This document shows, piece after piece, positions 16,306 to 26,380 of a stretch of 64,000 nucleotides of DNA. The first letter of the stretch is position 1. Every line of letters begins with the position of its first letter. Made by a program: the position numbers and the translations under genes. The stretch is from Pseudomaricurvus alcaniphilus (GTDB lineage Bacteria > Pseudomonadota > Gammaproteobacteria > Pseudomonadales > Cellvibrionaceae): the NCBI RefSeq assembly GCF_011440395.1, contig NZ_JAAOIX010000002.1:124001-188000 (forward strand), read 5' to 3'. The notes beneath the pieces are model-generated. The model made no database searches, was not told where the DNA came from, and was given only the letters and a program-made list of their open reading frames with translations.

Positions 16306-16851
16306 CTAGGATTGATCGCTGCTGGGCGCCTGCGCGCTCTGCTCGCCCAGAAGCGACGTCGCCATGGTTTGCAGCAACTGGGCGAGCGTGGTGCGATCGG
16401 CTTTCGAGTGTTGTAATTGTTGCTGCACCAACTCCAACTGGCGGGCTAAATCTTCATTCCAACCCGCCGCCTGTTGCGCCAGCGCCTCCCGCTCCGCATT
16501 CAAAGTCTCATAGAGGTCGTGCTGTGCCGCTTTGGTGGTGCTGTCCAGCTTGGCAATCACCTCATCCAGGTGTTGAAATCGATCGGCCACCTCAGCAGCA
16601 CTTGCTTCCGCCCGCTTGTTAAACGATGCCTGCATCTGCTGCAGCGCGAGCTCCAGGCTGTGGATTTGTTGGTCAAAGTCTTTGCGTAACTTATCTGCGG
16701 TATTTTTTATCAGCAACTCGAGCTCGGCATCGCGCTTTTCAGTCTCCCTGACCTGGGCACCAAACAGAATGTCGCGAACGGTTTCGAGGCTGTTATCAAC
16801 GGCCATCTGGCTGGCGAGCTCAGCCTCCTGACTCTTGGAGTTATTCTTCAT
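16306..16851 (-). CDS. Coiled-coil protein of unknown function
   Basis: This 181-residue, strongly helical protein has heptad-like repeats throughout about 35-160 and neither signal peptide nor membrane segment. The segment SLETVRDILFGAQVRETEKR near the N-terminus looks like a conserved motif. It is the first gene of the four-gene operon with the OmpA-domain protein, the GTPase and the HD-GYP protein. I infer a scaffold or GTPase-interaction role, but nothing in the sequence proves it. Confidence 0.7.
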   Translation of the reverse strand: MKNNSKSQEAELASQMAVDNSLETVRDILFGAQVRETEKRDAELELLIKNTADKLRKDFDQQIHSLELALQQMQASFNKRAEASAAEVADRFQHLDEVIAKLDSTTKAAQHDLYETLNAEREALAQQAAGWNEDLARQLELVQQQLQHSKADRTTLAQLLQTMATSLLGEQSAQAPSSDQS

Positions 16852-17083
16852 TGTTTTACCTTCCCTGATACCGGGCAGGGGTCCTGCCAGGTTGTTTAAG
16901 TAACGAGCGCCTCTAAAACCCTCTAAGTCCTGCCGGCAGATTTCCGCTGGCAGACTTCCCCTCTATCGTCTGCCGAGCACCCCGGTGGCGCAGAAAACCA
17001 CTTTACAATAACTACCAGCCATGTTCACTCATTAAAGTAGAAAATGAAGCTTTTGTAAATTTACTCCGTGCCGCCACACCTTT

Positions 17084-18187
17084 TTAACCGCTTTGTGTCG
17101 CTCCCGGGGACATACCGCATTGGCGCAACATTTTCTGCCACAGTTGCGTATGCTCAGACACGGCCGACTGGAAGCGACGCCAGACTGAGGCCTGATTCTG
17201 GCTGCTCCAGGTCAGCTGCCAGTAGCGCGCAAAGGGATCAGGCCAGGGCCGGTAGGGCTCCAACAGCGTTTCCAGTGCCGCCCCAAGGGAGACGCTCTGC
17301 TGGTGCACCGCACTGATGTAAGGCTGCACTTCACCGATATAGAAACGCAGGAACACCTGTTCGGCCACCCGCGCCCGGGGCGATGGTGCGGCCCGGTAAC
17401 AGAGCGGTCGCCGGTCGAGTTCGGCTTCTACACGCGCCGTCAAGCGGTCCAGATGAACGGCCACCAGCTGTTGGCTGAGCAGCAGGCGGCCGGCGATATT
17501 GGCGCTACCCACCACCTGGTAATAGGCTTCCAGTTCACTGGACTGCAGTGGCTCAGTGATGGCCAGCATGCGCGCCAACTGTTGCAGGCTGACCAACAGC
17601 TCGGTCGGCTTGAGGGCGGCAGTGGCCGGCAACAGCGGGCCATCGGCGAGGGAAAACAGCTGCCGGAATTCAGCGCTGGCGGCGGTGGCGTTCCAGCCGA
17701 TATTGACGGAATCCTGGCGCTTGGCCCGCAACGCCAGCTCCAGAGCCTCGTGCAGGTCACTGCGACCGGTGTCTTGCGCCAGGGTCGCCAGGCACAACTC
17801 GGCCAACCGGATAAACTGGTGGTGATAAAGCAGCTGCTGGGAACCGGCCATGACCTTGCCGAGCACACTGTTGCGCTCACCCAGCAGACGCTGCAGGTCA
17901 CAGTCAGACAGGCGCAAAAAGTCCAGCAAGCCGATATTCAGTGGCTGTAGCGGTTGCAGCAGATCACGCCGCTGGGGATAGCGCGGTAACTCGATAACTT
18001 CGACCCCGGGCGGCGGGGCCCCGCGCTCGCCAGCGGCCAGCTCCAGCGCGTTACCGAGACGGTAATCGTAGCGCGCCAGCATCTCCCCGGCATCGGGCTG
18101 ACGCTCGCAGGCAAGCAGAAAACAGCTCGCCAACAGCAATACCGCTATCACTTTGAACGATCTTATCGATTGCAAACCGGGCTCCAT
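17084..18187 (-). CDS. DUF3080-like lipoprotein
   Basis: From the ATG at 18187 this protein has a lipoprotein signal peptide (VIAVLLLASCFLLAC, lipidated Cys27) and a helical, Leu/Gln-rich body of about 340 residues with conserved-looking segments such as LNIGLLDFLRLSDCDL and YHHQFIRLAELC. The pattern fits the DUF3080 family of gammaproteobacterial lipoproteins, which has no known function. A TTG start 14 codons upstream is possible, but that region looks like a promoter. It is probably anchored in the outer membrane. It lies alone between the GTPase operon and the export operon. Confidence 0.65.
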   Translation of the reverse strand: MEPGLQSIRSFKVIAVLLLASCFLLACERQPDAGEMLARYDYRLGNALELAAGERGAPPPGVEVIELPRYPQRRDLLQPLQPLNIGLLDFLRLSDCDLQRLLGERNSVLGKVMAGSQQLLYHHQFIRLAELCLATLAQDTGRSDLHEALELALRAKRQDSVNIGWNATAASAEFRQLFSLADGPLLPATAALKPTELLVSLQQLARMLAITEPLQSSELEAYYQVVGSANIAGRLLLSQQLVAVHLDRLTARVEAELDRRPLCYRAAPSPRARVAEQVFLRFYIGEVQPYISAVHQQSVSLGAALETLLEPYRPWPDPFARYWQLTWSSQNQASVWRRFQSAVSEHTQLWQKMLRQCGMSPGATQSG

Positions 18188-18413
18188 CCAGGCCGGAACA
18201 GATAAAATACCAGAATTAATTGTTCCCAATTACCACCAAAACCAGGTGGCTGGCAATATGGCAGGCCTGGCTGCGGGGGCTTGCTTACTCAAAAGGGTAA
18301 TAAGGCCATTCTTTCCCAAAGCTGATACGTTTCCAGCGCCAATAGAGTACCCACCCTCCTGCAGACAGCGCTGCCCCTGGCTGCAAGACATTGCTACGCG
18401 CTGCGGGTCGGCA

Positions 18414-19610
18414 TCAGTCGCTGTGCAAGGCCTCAATAGGGTTCAGCCGGGCGGCGTGCAGCGCCGGCGCTATGCCGGACAGCAGGCCAACCAACATGGC
18501 CAGCAGCAGCGCGAACATCACATAGATGACGCTTAACTGCAGCGGCAGGTTGGGCAGCAGCCAGTGAGCGGCCAGTATCAAGCCACCCGCCAGCCCAACC
18601 CCCAGCGCGCCGCCGGCCAGGGCCAGCAGAATGGCCTCTCCCAGGAACAGCATCAGTATCTGCCCACGGGAGGCACCCACGGCGCACAACAGGCCAATTT
18701 CGGCAGTGCGTTCGTGCAGGGCCGTGGTCATTATGGTGAGGATTCCCACCGCGCCCACCAGCAGTGAGATACCGCCCAGGGCGCCGATGGTGAGAGTGAC
18801 AAAGCCGAGAATATTATCGAGACTGGAGAGCATATCCTCCTGAGTGAACAGGGTGACATCCTCCACCCGGTGCAGCGCCTGCAGGCGCTGGCGAATGCGG
18901 CGCGCCATGTCCGCGGAGCTGGCCAGCTCCGAAAACACCACATCGACTTCCATCAGGCTGGCGCGGTTAAACAACTGCAGGCCCCTGGCAACCGGGATAT
19001 AGACCACATCATCCAGGTCAAAGCCCAGCATCTGGCCCTTGCTCTCCATCACCCCCACCACCCGAAAGCGCACCCCGCCCACTCGCACCCACTCACCCAG
19101 TGGCGAGCGGGCGCCGAACAGCTCCCGCTTGAGCCTGGCCCCCAGCACTGCATGGGCACGGGCCGCAACCGGATCGTCCTGGGGCAAGAACTGTCCCTGG
19201 GCGACGCGCATCTTCCAGGCTCTGGCACCCTCATGCCCGACCGCCAACACATTGCTGTGGCGGCGAAAGCGGCCGGCCTCTACCTCCGCGGTACCGGTCA
19301 CCAAGGGCACCACATACTCCACGTAGGGCAAGTCCCGCAGCGCCTCGCTGTCTTCGATGGTCAGCGGCCGGATGGAATTCAACATACCCGCCATGCCCTG
19401 GGTGGTTACCTTGCCCGGGGTAACGGCAATAATACGTGTGCCAAATTGGGAAAAGCTGTCGAGCAGGTATACCCTGAGACCTTCACCAATAGAGGTCAGC
19501 AGAGTGACGGCCATGATACCAATGGCAATGCCGAGGGTGGTGAGCAGCGTACGCTGGCGATTGCTGTTCAGCGCTTTTACCACCCAGCGAATGCCATCCA
19601 GCCAGCCCAT
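18414..19610 (-). CDS. MacB-like ABC transporter permease (second copy)
   Basis: This 398-residue protein has the MacB/FtsX layout: an N-terminal helix (LLTTLGIAIGIMAVTLLTSI), a large periplasmic domain (about 55-275), then three C-terminal helices and a terminal LNPIEAL motif. Such permeases couple cytoplasmic ATP hydrolysis to mechanical work in the periplasm. It is the last gene of an adaptor-ATPase-permease-permease operon. AAGG lies 8 nt before the chosen ATG; a GTG at 19616 overlapping the previous stop is the alternative. Confidence 0.88.
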   Translation of the reverse strand: MGWLDGIRWVVKALNSNRQRTLLTTLGIAIGIMAVTLLTSIGEGLRVYLLDSFSQFGTRIIAVTPGKVTTQGMAGMLNSIRPLTIEDSEALRDLPYVEYVVPLVTGTAEVEAGRFRRHSNVLAVGHEGARAWKMRVAQGQFLPQDDPVAARAHAVLGARLKRELFGARSPLGEWVRVGGVRFRVVGVMESKGQMLGFDLDDVVYIPVARGLQLFNRASLMEVDVVFSELASSADMARRIRQRLQALHRVEDVTLFTQEDMLSSLDNILGFVTLTIGALGGISLLVGAVGILTIMTTALHERTAEIGLLCAVGASRGQILMLFLGEAILLALAGGALGVGLAGGLILAAHWLLPNLPLQLSVIYVMFALLLAMLVGLLSGIAPALHAARLNPIEALHSD

Positions 19611-19615
19611 AGCCA

Positions 19616-20824
19616 CTACCTTCTCTGCAACGCATTTAACGGCAGCAGTTTACTCGCCCGGGTGGCCGGCACCCAGGAGAACAAAAAACCACAACCAACG
19701 GCAACCCCACCAGCGCCGAACAGTGCCCAGAGGGGCACCGCGAAATCCACCTGCGGCAGCAACTGGCGCCCCAGCAGCAACAACAACAAACCGGCCAACG
19801 AACCGAGCACCGCGCCGCAAACTGACAGCAACACAGCTTCCAGCACAAACAGTTTTCGAATCAGCCGATCATCGGCACCCAGCGCTTTCAACAAACCAAT
19901 TTCCTCGGTGCGCTGGCCGACACTGATCACCGTGATATTCATAATCAGGATGCCGGCCACCAGCAGGCTGATGCCGCCTATGGCCCCCACTCCCAGGGTC
20001 ATCGCCGTGAGAATATCATCGAAGGTACTCAGCAGCGCATCGGGGCTGACCACCGTGACGTCATTTTCGCCCTGGTGCAGGGCCGTGATCACGTCGATAA
20101 CCTGCTGCTTGACCTGCTCCGGGTCGTAGCCCTCGCGCACCTGCATAATCACCCGAAACAGTCCCGCGGTATTGAACAGGCGCTGGGCAGCTGCCACCGA
20201 CAGTATCAGGCTGTCGCCCAGGTCCATGCCAAAGGCATCCCCTCGCCCCTGCAACACGCCCACCACCCGACAGCGATAATCGGCCACTCGCAACAGCGCG
20301 CCCAGCGCCGCTTCACCCTGCAACAACTCCCGCTCCAGGGTTTGCCCGATCAGGCATTCGACGCTGGCGCGTTCAATATCCTCCAGCTGTAAATTGCGCC
20401 CCCGAGCCAGTTTGAGTTTACGCACTGTTACAAATGCCGCGGATGTACCGAGCACGATGACCTCGCGGGAACGCTGCTGGAAGGACACTGCAGCACTGCC
20501 AAGCACCAGCGGCGCCGACTGCTGCAACCCGCTAACACGGCGCCCCAGCACGGCCACATCGGCCAAAGTGATATCCCGGGCGGCGGCGCCAGTCACCGGC
20601 GGCAAGCCGCCTGTGGTTTCATTGCGCCCGGGAAACATCACCAGTACATCCTTGCCGAGAAAGGCAAACTCCTGCAGCACATAGCGCCGGGCGCCCTCGC
20701 CCAATGCGGTGAGCACCACCACCGCGGCCACGCCAAAACCGATGGCCAGCAGGATCATGGCGCTGCGAAAGCGGTAGCGAGTAATGGACTGCCAGCAAAA
20801 CAGCAAGCTGTCGCGCTCACCCAT
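19616..20824 (-). CDS. MacB-like ABC transporter permease (first copy)
   Basis: This protein of about 402 residues has one N-terminal helix (SAMILLAIGFGVAAVVVLTALG), a periplasmic domain, and three C-terminal helices in an FtsX domain (GGISLLVAGILIMN onwards), ending in LLPLNALQRR. It overlaps the end of the ATPase gene by 8 bp when started at MGERDSLLF, which supports that start over the TTG further up. It is related to the following permease gene, so the transporter is probably a heterodimer. Confidence 0.88.
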   Translation of the reverse strand: MGERDSLLFCWQSITRYRFRSAMILLAIGFGVAAVVVLTALGEGARRYVLQEFAFLGKDVLVMFPGRNETTGGLPPVTGAAARDITLADVAVLGRRVSGLQQSAPLVLGSAAVSFQQRSREVIVLGTSAAFVTVRKLKLARGRNLQLEDIERASVECLIGQTLERELLQGEAALGALLRVADYRCRVVGVLQGRGDAFGMDLGDSLILSVAAAQRLFNTAGLFRVIMQVREGYDPEQVKQQVIDVITALHQGENDVTVVSPDALLSTFDDILTAMTLGVGAIGGISLLVAGILIMNITVISVGQRTEEIGLLKALGADDRLIRKLFVLEAVLLSVCGAVLGSLAGLLLLLLGRQLLPQVDFAVPLWALFGAGGVAVGCGFLFSWVPATRASKLLPLNALQRR

Positions 20825-21521
20825 GGGCCGACTCGGGCACCGCGGGTTGACGGCAACGGTCCTCGACAATACGGCCATCCACCATCTTCAACTGGCGCGC
20901 GGCGCGCTGTCCCAGCGCCAGGTCGTGGGTGACCACCAGCAGGGTAATGCCGTCCCGATTGAGCTCCTCGATCAACGTCACCACTTCCGCACCAGACTGG
21001 CTGTCGAGATTGCCGGTGGGCTCATCGGCCAACAGCAGCAAGGGGTGGCGGATAATTGCCCGCGCCAGTGCCACCCTCTGGCGCTGGCCACCGGAAAGCT
21101 GCCGCGGCAGGTGGTGGCCTCGATCGGCGATCCCCAGCCGTTCCATGACTTGCTTCGAGCGGCGCCGCCGCTCGGCTCCCGGGACGCCCGACAACATCAA
21201 CGGCAATTCGATATTTTCACGGGCACTGAGCCGCGCCACAAGATGGTAAGCCTGGAAGACAAAACCAATCATTTCGCTGCGCTTGCGCGCCCGCTCGGTT
21301 TCATCCAGGGCCGTGGTTTCCAGGCCGTTTAAGAGGTAGCGTCCGCTGTCGGGTCGGTCCAGCAAACCAAGCATATTTAATAGAGTGGATTTGCCAGAGC
21401 CGGATGGTCCCATTACCGACAGGTATTCACCGGCATCAATGCGCAAATTGATCTGGTCGAGGGCGTGCACAGACTGCTCCCCCAGCATAAAGGTCTTGTT
21501 CAGCTCAACCAGCTCAATCAT
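20817..21521 (-). CDS. ABC transporter ATP-binding protein (MacB/LolD type)
   Basis: This 234-residue nucleotide-binding protein has a Walker A motif GPSGSGKST (about 39-47), Q-loop, signature LSGGQRQRVALARA, Walker B LLLADEPTGNLD and a switch His in VVTHDLALG. The short length and sequence style fit the MacB/LolD/Salivaricin-type family that works with FtsX-like permeases. The start overlaps the end of the adaptor gene by 8 bp, and the stop overlaps the first permease gene. Confidence 0.92.
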   Translation of the reverse strand: MIELVELNKTFMLGEQSVHALDQINLRIDAGEYLSVMGPSGSGKSTLLNMLGLLDRPDSGRYLLNGLETTALDETERARKRSEMIGFVFQAYHLVARLSARENIELPLMLSGVPGAERRRRSKQVMERLGIADRGHHLPRQLSGGQRQRVALARAIIRHPLLLLADEPTGNLDSQSGAEVVTLIEELNRDGITLLVVTHDLALGQRAARQLKMVDGRIVEDRCRQPAVPESAHG

Positions 21522-22692
21522 TGCCGACCACCACGGCCACCCCCTCGGCCAGCCCGTCCCGATCCGGGTTGCGCACCACCCGATCGCCCTCGGCCAGGCC
21601 GGAGCGCACTTCGCTCAGGGTCCAGTTGCCGATGCCACGCGTAATAACCCGCCGCTGCAGCTGGTTGTCGGCATTGACCAGCCAGACACTGGCATCCGCC
21701 AGAATTGCCTCGGCCGGCAGCCGCAGCACGTTTTCGCGCCGCTCCAGCACCACGGTGATATCCGCGCTGTAACCTACCAGCAGGGTCATTGCCGCAGGCA
21801 CCTGGTCAAACCGCACATCCACATCCACCGTGCGGGCCTGCTTTTCCAGGTCCAGCACGTAGGGCGCAATACGGCTGATCTTGCCGACAAGTAGCTGCTC
21901 CCGGAAAGCGTCGAGGCCGATCCGGGCCGGCAACCCCACCTGCAGTTTGGCAGCGTCCACCTCATCGATGGGGGCCGTGACATACAAACAGCTGTAGTCG
22001 ATCAGATCCACCGCCGCCGGTGTCGGAATGCCCGGCGGCGAGGGGGTGATGTATTCGCCGATTTCTCCATTGATTTCGGCCACTACCCCGGCAAACGGGG
22101 CGCGCAACCGGGTCCGCTCAAACACCGCTTGCTGCAGGTCAAGGCGGGCGCTGGCGACTCCAGCCTGATTGCTGGCAGCGGCGCAGAGTCGCCCCTGGGT
22201 TTGGGCGGCGGTGGCAGCGCTGTCCAACTGCTCCTCCGAGGCCAACTTGCTCGCCGCCAGGCGCTGTAACCGCTGCGCTTCCCGCGCCTTTAAATCCGCC
22301 TGTAGGCAAGTACTCTCGCGCTCAAATTCAACCGCCAGCAGTTGCTGCCGCGCCTGGTTAACCTCGGCGGCTCGATCGTGATTCCACAACTCCAGCAGCA
22401 ACTGGCCGGCAACCACCTGGTCGCCTTCGCTGACCAGTAACTTGTCAACCACGCCGCCGATGGGCATCGACAACCTGGAGCGGCGGCAGGCCTTAACCGT
22501 ACCGGCGCGAGTGTTGGCCACCGTTGCCTCAACGTCGCCGCGCTCGACCGTCACCACCTGCACGGCGAGGGGCTGCGGATGCCAATGGCGCCAGGCCAGT
22601 GCCGCTACTCCCAGCAGTATTAGGGTCGCCACAATAAGGGTTTTTTTACCCGGCACCTGGTGCCTCCAGCTGCAGTTATCAAGCCAAAGCAT
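21514..22692 (-). CDS. Periplasmic adaptor (HlyD/MacA family)
   Basis: This protein of about 392 residues has an N-terminal anchor helix (TLIVATLILLGVAALAW), a lipoyl half-motif (GGVVDKLLVSEGDQVVAGQ), a coiled-coil hairpin (about 105-170), the second lipoyl half (TRLRAPFAGVVAEINGEIGE) and beta-barrel domains. It bridges inner-membrane ABC permeases to the outer membrane. It is the first gene of the operon. No TolC-like gene follows, so a TolC from elsewhere is presumably used. The start is uncertain: the ATG at 22692 has AGGGG very close, while TTG and GTG starts lie up to nine codons upstream. Confidence 0.85.
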   Translation of the reverse strand: MLWLDNCSWRHQVPGKKTLIVATLILLGVAALAWRHWHPQPLAVQVVTVERGDVEATVANTRAGTVKACRRSRLSMPIGGVVDKLLVSEGDQVVAGQLLLELWNHDRAAEVNQARQQLLAVEFERESTCLQADLKAREAQRLQRLAASKLASEEQLDSAATAAQTQGRLCAAASNQAGVASARLDLQQAVFERTRLRAPFAGVVAEINGEIGEYITPSPPGIPTPAAVDLIDYSCLYVTAPIDEVDAAKLQVGLPARIGLDAFREQLLVGKISRIAPYVLDLEKQARTVDVDVRFDQVPAAMTLLVGYSADITVVLERRENVLRLPAEAILADASVWLVNADNQLQRRVITRGIGNWTLSEVRSGLAEGDRVVRNPDRDGLAEGVAVVVGND

Positions 22693-22819
22693 ACCCCTCA
22701 GCGTTGTGAAAAACACCAATCTGGATCAAGCCCGCTGAAAATAGACACACCAGTTGCAGTCCGGCCTCGCTTGCCTTAACGTCTGTAGCTGCCCATAGGG
22801 AAAGCCAGCGGAACTGCCC

Positions 22820-24655
22820 ATGCCAGACACGACACAACCGCCTGCAGCCAAAGACCCGAACAGCCAACACTGGCTCACAATTGCCCTGCTGTTGTTCGGC
22901 TTTTACTACCTGATGCAAGTATTCGTCAGCAAGCCCGCGCAGGTCATCAGTTACTCGGAATTTTTACAACAGGTCAACAACGCCGCTATCGCCGAGGTGG
23001 TATTAAAAGGCAACGAAATCCACGGCCGCTATCGCAAGTCCGATGCCAACGCCAACTTTGACTTCCGGGTGATCGCCCCTAATTTCGAAAACGCACGCCT
23101 GTTGGACATCCTCGAAGCCAATGATGTCAACATCAAGGTGCAGGCGGATGAATTGCCGTTTTGGGCCAGAATGATCGCCGGCTTCCTTCCCTGGCTGCTG
23201 ATCCTGGCGTTCTTTTTCTGGACCAGTCGCGCCCTGCAGAGCCGGATGGGCGCGAGCGGTGGCGGCTTGATGGGCTTCAGCAGTTCACGAGCCCGGCGCT
23301 TTGAGCCCACCACCTCCGGGCCCCGCTATGAGGATATCGCCGGCCTGGAGTCGGCCAAGCAGGATTTCCAGGAGATTATCGACTACCTGAAAAACCCGCA
23401 AAAATACCGCGACATGGGCGCCCATATGCCCAAGGGTATTTTAATGATGGGGGCACCCGGCACCGGCAAAACCCTGCTCGCCAAAGCCACTGCCAACGAG
23501 GCCGAGGTGCCCTTCTTCTCCGTCAGCGGCTCGGAGTTTATCGAAATGTTCGTCGGCGTTGGCGCATCGCGGGTGAGGGACATGTTCAACCAGGCCCGCA
23601 AGGTGGCACCTGCGCTGATCTTTATCGACGAGATCGATTCCGTTGGCCGGGTGCGCGGCACCGGCCTCGGGGGCGGCAACGACGAACGAGAGCAAACCCT
23701 GAATCAAATCCTGGCGGAAATGGACGGTTTCGACCCGGAGGAGGCGGTGGTGGTGCTGGCCGCCACCAACCGCCCGGACGTGCTCGACCCGGCCCTGATG
23801 CGACCCGGCCGTTTCGACCGCAAGATCACCCTGGAACTGCCGCAACGCAAGGCCCGGGCAGAAATCCTGCAGGTGCACAGCCGCCACACACCGCTGGCGG
23901 AAGATGTCCAGCTCGACCAGATTGCCGCCGTCACTCCCGGCTTTTCCGGGGCCGACCTGGCCAACCTGGTCAACGAAGCCGCCCTCAACGCCACCCGCGA
24001 CAACCGCACCAGCATTCGGCAAGAGGATTTTCTCAGCGCCCGCGACAAGGTCATCATGGGTACGCCGCGCACCGATTTACTTAACCCATCGGAACGCAAG
24101 CGCATCGCCTGCCACGAGGCCGGCCACGCCATCACTGCCTATTTCTCCAGCCACAGCGATCCGGTCCAGAAAATCAGTATCGTGCCCCGCGGCCAGGCGC
24201 TGGGCATGACCGAGCAACTGCCGGAGGAGGATCGGCACAACCTCAACGAGGACTACTTGCTCGATCGCCTGTCCGTATTGCTCGGTGGCCGCTGTGCCGA
24301 AAAACTGGTATTCGGCAATGTCAGCACCGGCGCCGCCGACGACCTCAAGCAGGCTACCCGGTTGGGATACAAAATGGTGGGGCAGTGGGGCATGGGCAAG
24401 AACATCGGCCCAATTGGCTACTCCATCGCCGAGGAACACCCCTTTCTCGGTCGTGAACTGGCCGAGCCGAAGGAGTTCAGCGAACAGACCGCCCATTTAC
24501 TGGATGAAGAGGTGCGGTTGCTGCTGCGCGAAGCAGAACAGAAAACCATCCGGCTGCTAAGCGAACACAGCCAGCACTTGCAGAGCCTGTTGCAAGCCCT
24601 GCTGGAGAAGGAAACCCTGCAACACGATGAGATCGTCGCGCTGCTGGGCCACTGA
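22820..24655 (+). CDS. FtsH-family ATP-dependent zinc metalloprotease
   Basis: This 611-residue membrane protease has two N-terminal helices (about 18-36 and 116-136), an AAA+ domain with Walker A GAPGTGKT (211-218), Walker B and the second-region-of-homology arginines ([18 protein letters not shown]), and a zinc site HEAGH (432-436). It degrades membrane and regulatory proteins. The gene is not next to rlmE or folP, where the essential ftsH usually lies in gammaproteobacteria, so it is likely a second FtsH. It is divergent from the export operon, with about 130 nt between the two starts. Confidence 0.92.
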   Translation: MPDTTQPPAAKDPNSQHWLTIALLLFGFYYLMQVFVSKPAQVISYSEFLQQVNNAAIAEVVLKGNEIHGRYRKSDANANFDFRVIAPNFENARLLDILEANDVNIKVQADELPFWARMIAGFLPWLLILAFFFWTSRALQSRMGASGGGLMGFSSSRARRFEPTTSGPRYEDIAGLESAKQDFQEIIDYLKNPQKYRDMGAHMPKGILMMGAPGTGKTLLAKATANEAEVPFFSVSGSEFIEMFVGVGASRVRDMFNQARKVAPALIFIDEIDSVGRVRGTGLGGGNDEREQTLNQILAEMDGFDPEEAVVVLAATNRPDVLDPALMRPGRFDRKITLELPQRKARAEILQVHSRHTPLAEDVQLDQIAAVTPGFSGADLANLVNEAALNATRDNRTSIRQEDFLSARDKVIMGTPRTDLLNPSERKRIACHEAGHAITAYFSSHSDPVQKISIVPRGQALGMTEQLPEEDRHNLNEDYLLDRLSVLLGGRCAEKLVFGNVSTGAADDLKQATRLGYKMVGQWGMGKNIGPIGYSIAEEHPFLGRELAEPKEFSEQTAHLLDEEVRLLLREAEQKTIRLLSEHSQHLQSLLQALLEKETLQHDEIVALLGH

Positions 24656-24781
24656 CAGGCCCTGCAACCGAGCCCGCTGGCGGGCGGCTGTTCGAAACTA
24701 CCGGGCCCGGGTGGGCGCTGGCCTCAAGCCCGGGCTCAATTGAGCAACGACCAGACCTCGCTTCAAGATGTAGTGCCGGCG

Positions 24782-25105
24782 TTAACCCGCAGATGACTGC
24801 TGTGGAATCACCTGCCACTCCGGCTCGTCAAACTCCCCGATGATGTTGATTTCGCACTTGGCGTGATGCTCGGCCAGGATCCGCCTGACGGTGGCGTCGC
24901 GCTCGTCATCCTTTTGGTCCCGAGCTGACTTTGACTCCCAACTGGCAATGGCCAGCAGGCGGTTGGGGTTGTTCAGGTCCCGGTGCAGCCGGGTTCCCAG
25001 GGCACCCGGCGCCCGCTGCATAATCTCACTGGCAACCAGCCAGTTGGCGGCGTACTCCTCCACCGTAAATCCCGGTTTAACGATAACTTCAAAGATAAAC
25101 TTCAT
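24782..25105 (-). CDS. Small dimeric alpha/beta-barrel protein (ABM-like)
   Basis: This 107-residue protein has the pattern of the antibiotic-biosynthesis-monooxygenase / dimeric ferredoxin-like barrel superfamily: MKFIFEVIVKPGFTVEEYAANW, then a helix, then LLAIASWESKSARDQ and a final strand. Many members are small heme- or quinone-modifying enzymes or simply binding proteins. No catalytic residue can be named. It stands alone, convergent with ftsH and divergent from module C. Confidence 0.6.
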   Translation of the reverse strand: MKFIFEVIVKPGFTVEEYAANWLVASEIMQRAPGALGTRLHRDLNNPNRLLAIASWESKSARDQKDDERDATVRRILAEHHAKCEINIIGEFDEPEWQVIPQQSSAG

Positions 25106-25486
25106 CCCCGCACTCCTGTTTAGCTCTACTGTTATTCAGCGCTCCTGTTGCACGGTACTTTCTGGCGCTAGTCTTTAGCTTACTAGCGTAACTTGCCCCC
25201 AACCAGCCCCACGCCCCCCCGCGGCGCTGGCGCAGGCGAGCAGTGGCCAGCGGCAGGGCACCGCCGGCGTCGCGCTGCAAAGTGGAGATTTTGTCGTCCA
25301 GCGTTAACTAGCTATCAAACTTGTCGCGATAAAGAGTTATACTGCGCCTATTATAAGCGGGGCGCCATGCCCTGAGACTCCTGGCGCAGCCTGTGGGCAA
25401 ACACCTTTAATAAGTCAATGAGCCCTGAGTTCGCCAGCACCTCGCAACTTCCATCAAATCGCTATATGTGTAAGTGACTAACGATT
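25106..25486. other. Intergenic region upstream of the retropepsin lipoprotein
   Basis: No gene is supported here. A TATACT (25338-25343) could be the -10 element of the plus-strand operon that starts at 25487, but no good -35 box lies at the right distance. Confidence 0.4.
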
Positions 25487-26380
25487 ATGAAACAGTCGAC
25501 TTGTCGTCAACGCCGCCACATGCCTGTAAATAAGAGGTTGCTTTGGGCCGCCAGCCTGCTGCCTATCTCACTGTTGTCGGGCTGCGCCCTGTTGCAGCAG
25601 CAGGAGCCAATAAACACTGTGGCTGAACAGATGTCTACACTGCTGCAACTGCAGGACCAGGAACAGGAGCGGGAGCTGGAGCGCGCCGCGCAATTGACCA
25701 GTATTGACTCGCGACTGGACACATTCAACAGCCAGCTGGATGAAATCAATCGACAACTGGTGTTACTGCGCGAGACCCCGGTCAAGGTTATTGCCGCCCC
25801 TCCACCACCAGCACCGCCCAGCCAAAAAATGCGGCCAATTCGCAAACCGGACAATATGCAAAAGCACCTGCAGGATATGCAGGGCAAGACCCTGATCGGC
25901 AAATCGGAATGGCTGTGGGTCCAAACCCTGATGGCCAATGTCACCGCCCGTGTCGACACCGGTACCGAAACGTCATTTATTCACGCCACTGGACTCAATT
26001 TGTACGAAAAGGACGGCGAGGCCTGGGCCCGGTTTACGGTCACCCATAACGACTCCAGGCCCGCCGCCAATTCTGCCGCCATGACCATCGATACACCGGT
26101 GGTGCGCATGTCCCGTATTCGCGGTTCAGAGTCTGGCGAATCGGCCCTGCGACCGGTGATCAAGCTGCCGGTTCGACTTGGCAACATCCAGCAGGTTACC
26201 GAATTCATACTGTCGGAACAGTCCAACAGCAAACACTCGGTATCGCTGGGGCGAAATTTCCTCAAAGACCTGGCAGTTGTGGATGTCAGCGTGCAATTTT
26301 TGCAACCGAAATTTGAGCCGGTGGCAGCACCCGACTCACAAAAAGCCATTGATAATAGCGCCGAGGCTGTCGCCCAATGA
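25487..26380 (+). CDS. Retropepsin-like lipoprotein (RimB-related)
   Basis: This 297-residue protein has a lipoprotein signal (LLPISLLSGC, Cys33), a coiled-coil region (about 53-95), a proline-rich linker (PPPPAPPSQ), and a C-terminal retropepsin-like domain with Asp157-Thr158-Gly159 (ARVDTGTETSFI). It is therefore a periplasmic, membrane-anchored relative of the cytoplasmic RimB at 7.1 kb. A second ATG at codon 12 (MPVNKRLLW) would give a more ordinary signal peptide. It overlaps the next gene by 4 bp and forms a three-gene operon with an inactive-transglutaminase membrane protein and an ATP-grasp ligase. It may trim a peptide modification on an envelope target; this is inference. Confidence 0.82.
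   Translation: MKQSTCRQRRHMPVNKRLLWAASLLPISLLSGCALLQQQEPINTVAEQMSTLLQLQDQEQERELERAAQLTSIDSRLDTFNSQLDEINRQLVLLRETPVKVIAAPPPPAPPSQKMRPIRKPDNMQKHLQDMQGKTLIGKSEWLWVQTLMANVTARVDTGTETSFIHATGLNLYEKDGEAWARFTVTHNDSRPAANSAAMTIDTPVVRMSRIRGSESGESALRPVIKLPVRLGNIQQVTEFILSEQSNSKHSVSLGRNFLKDLAVVDVSVQFLQPKFEPVAAPDSQKAIDNSAEAVAQ

Noticed and set aside
22820-24655. The essential housekeeping ftsH
   Set aside because: It lacks the usual rlmE/folP/glmM neighbourhood, so it is called only as an FtsH-family protease without a symbol.
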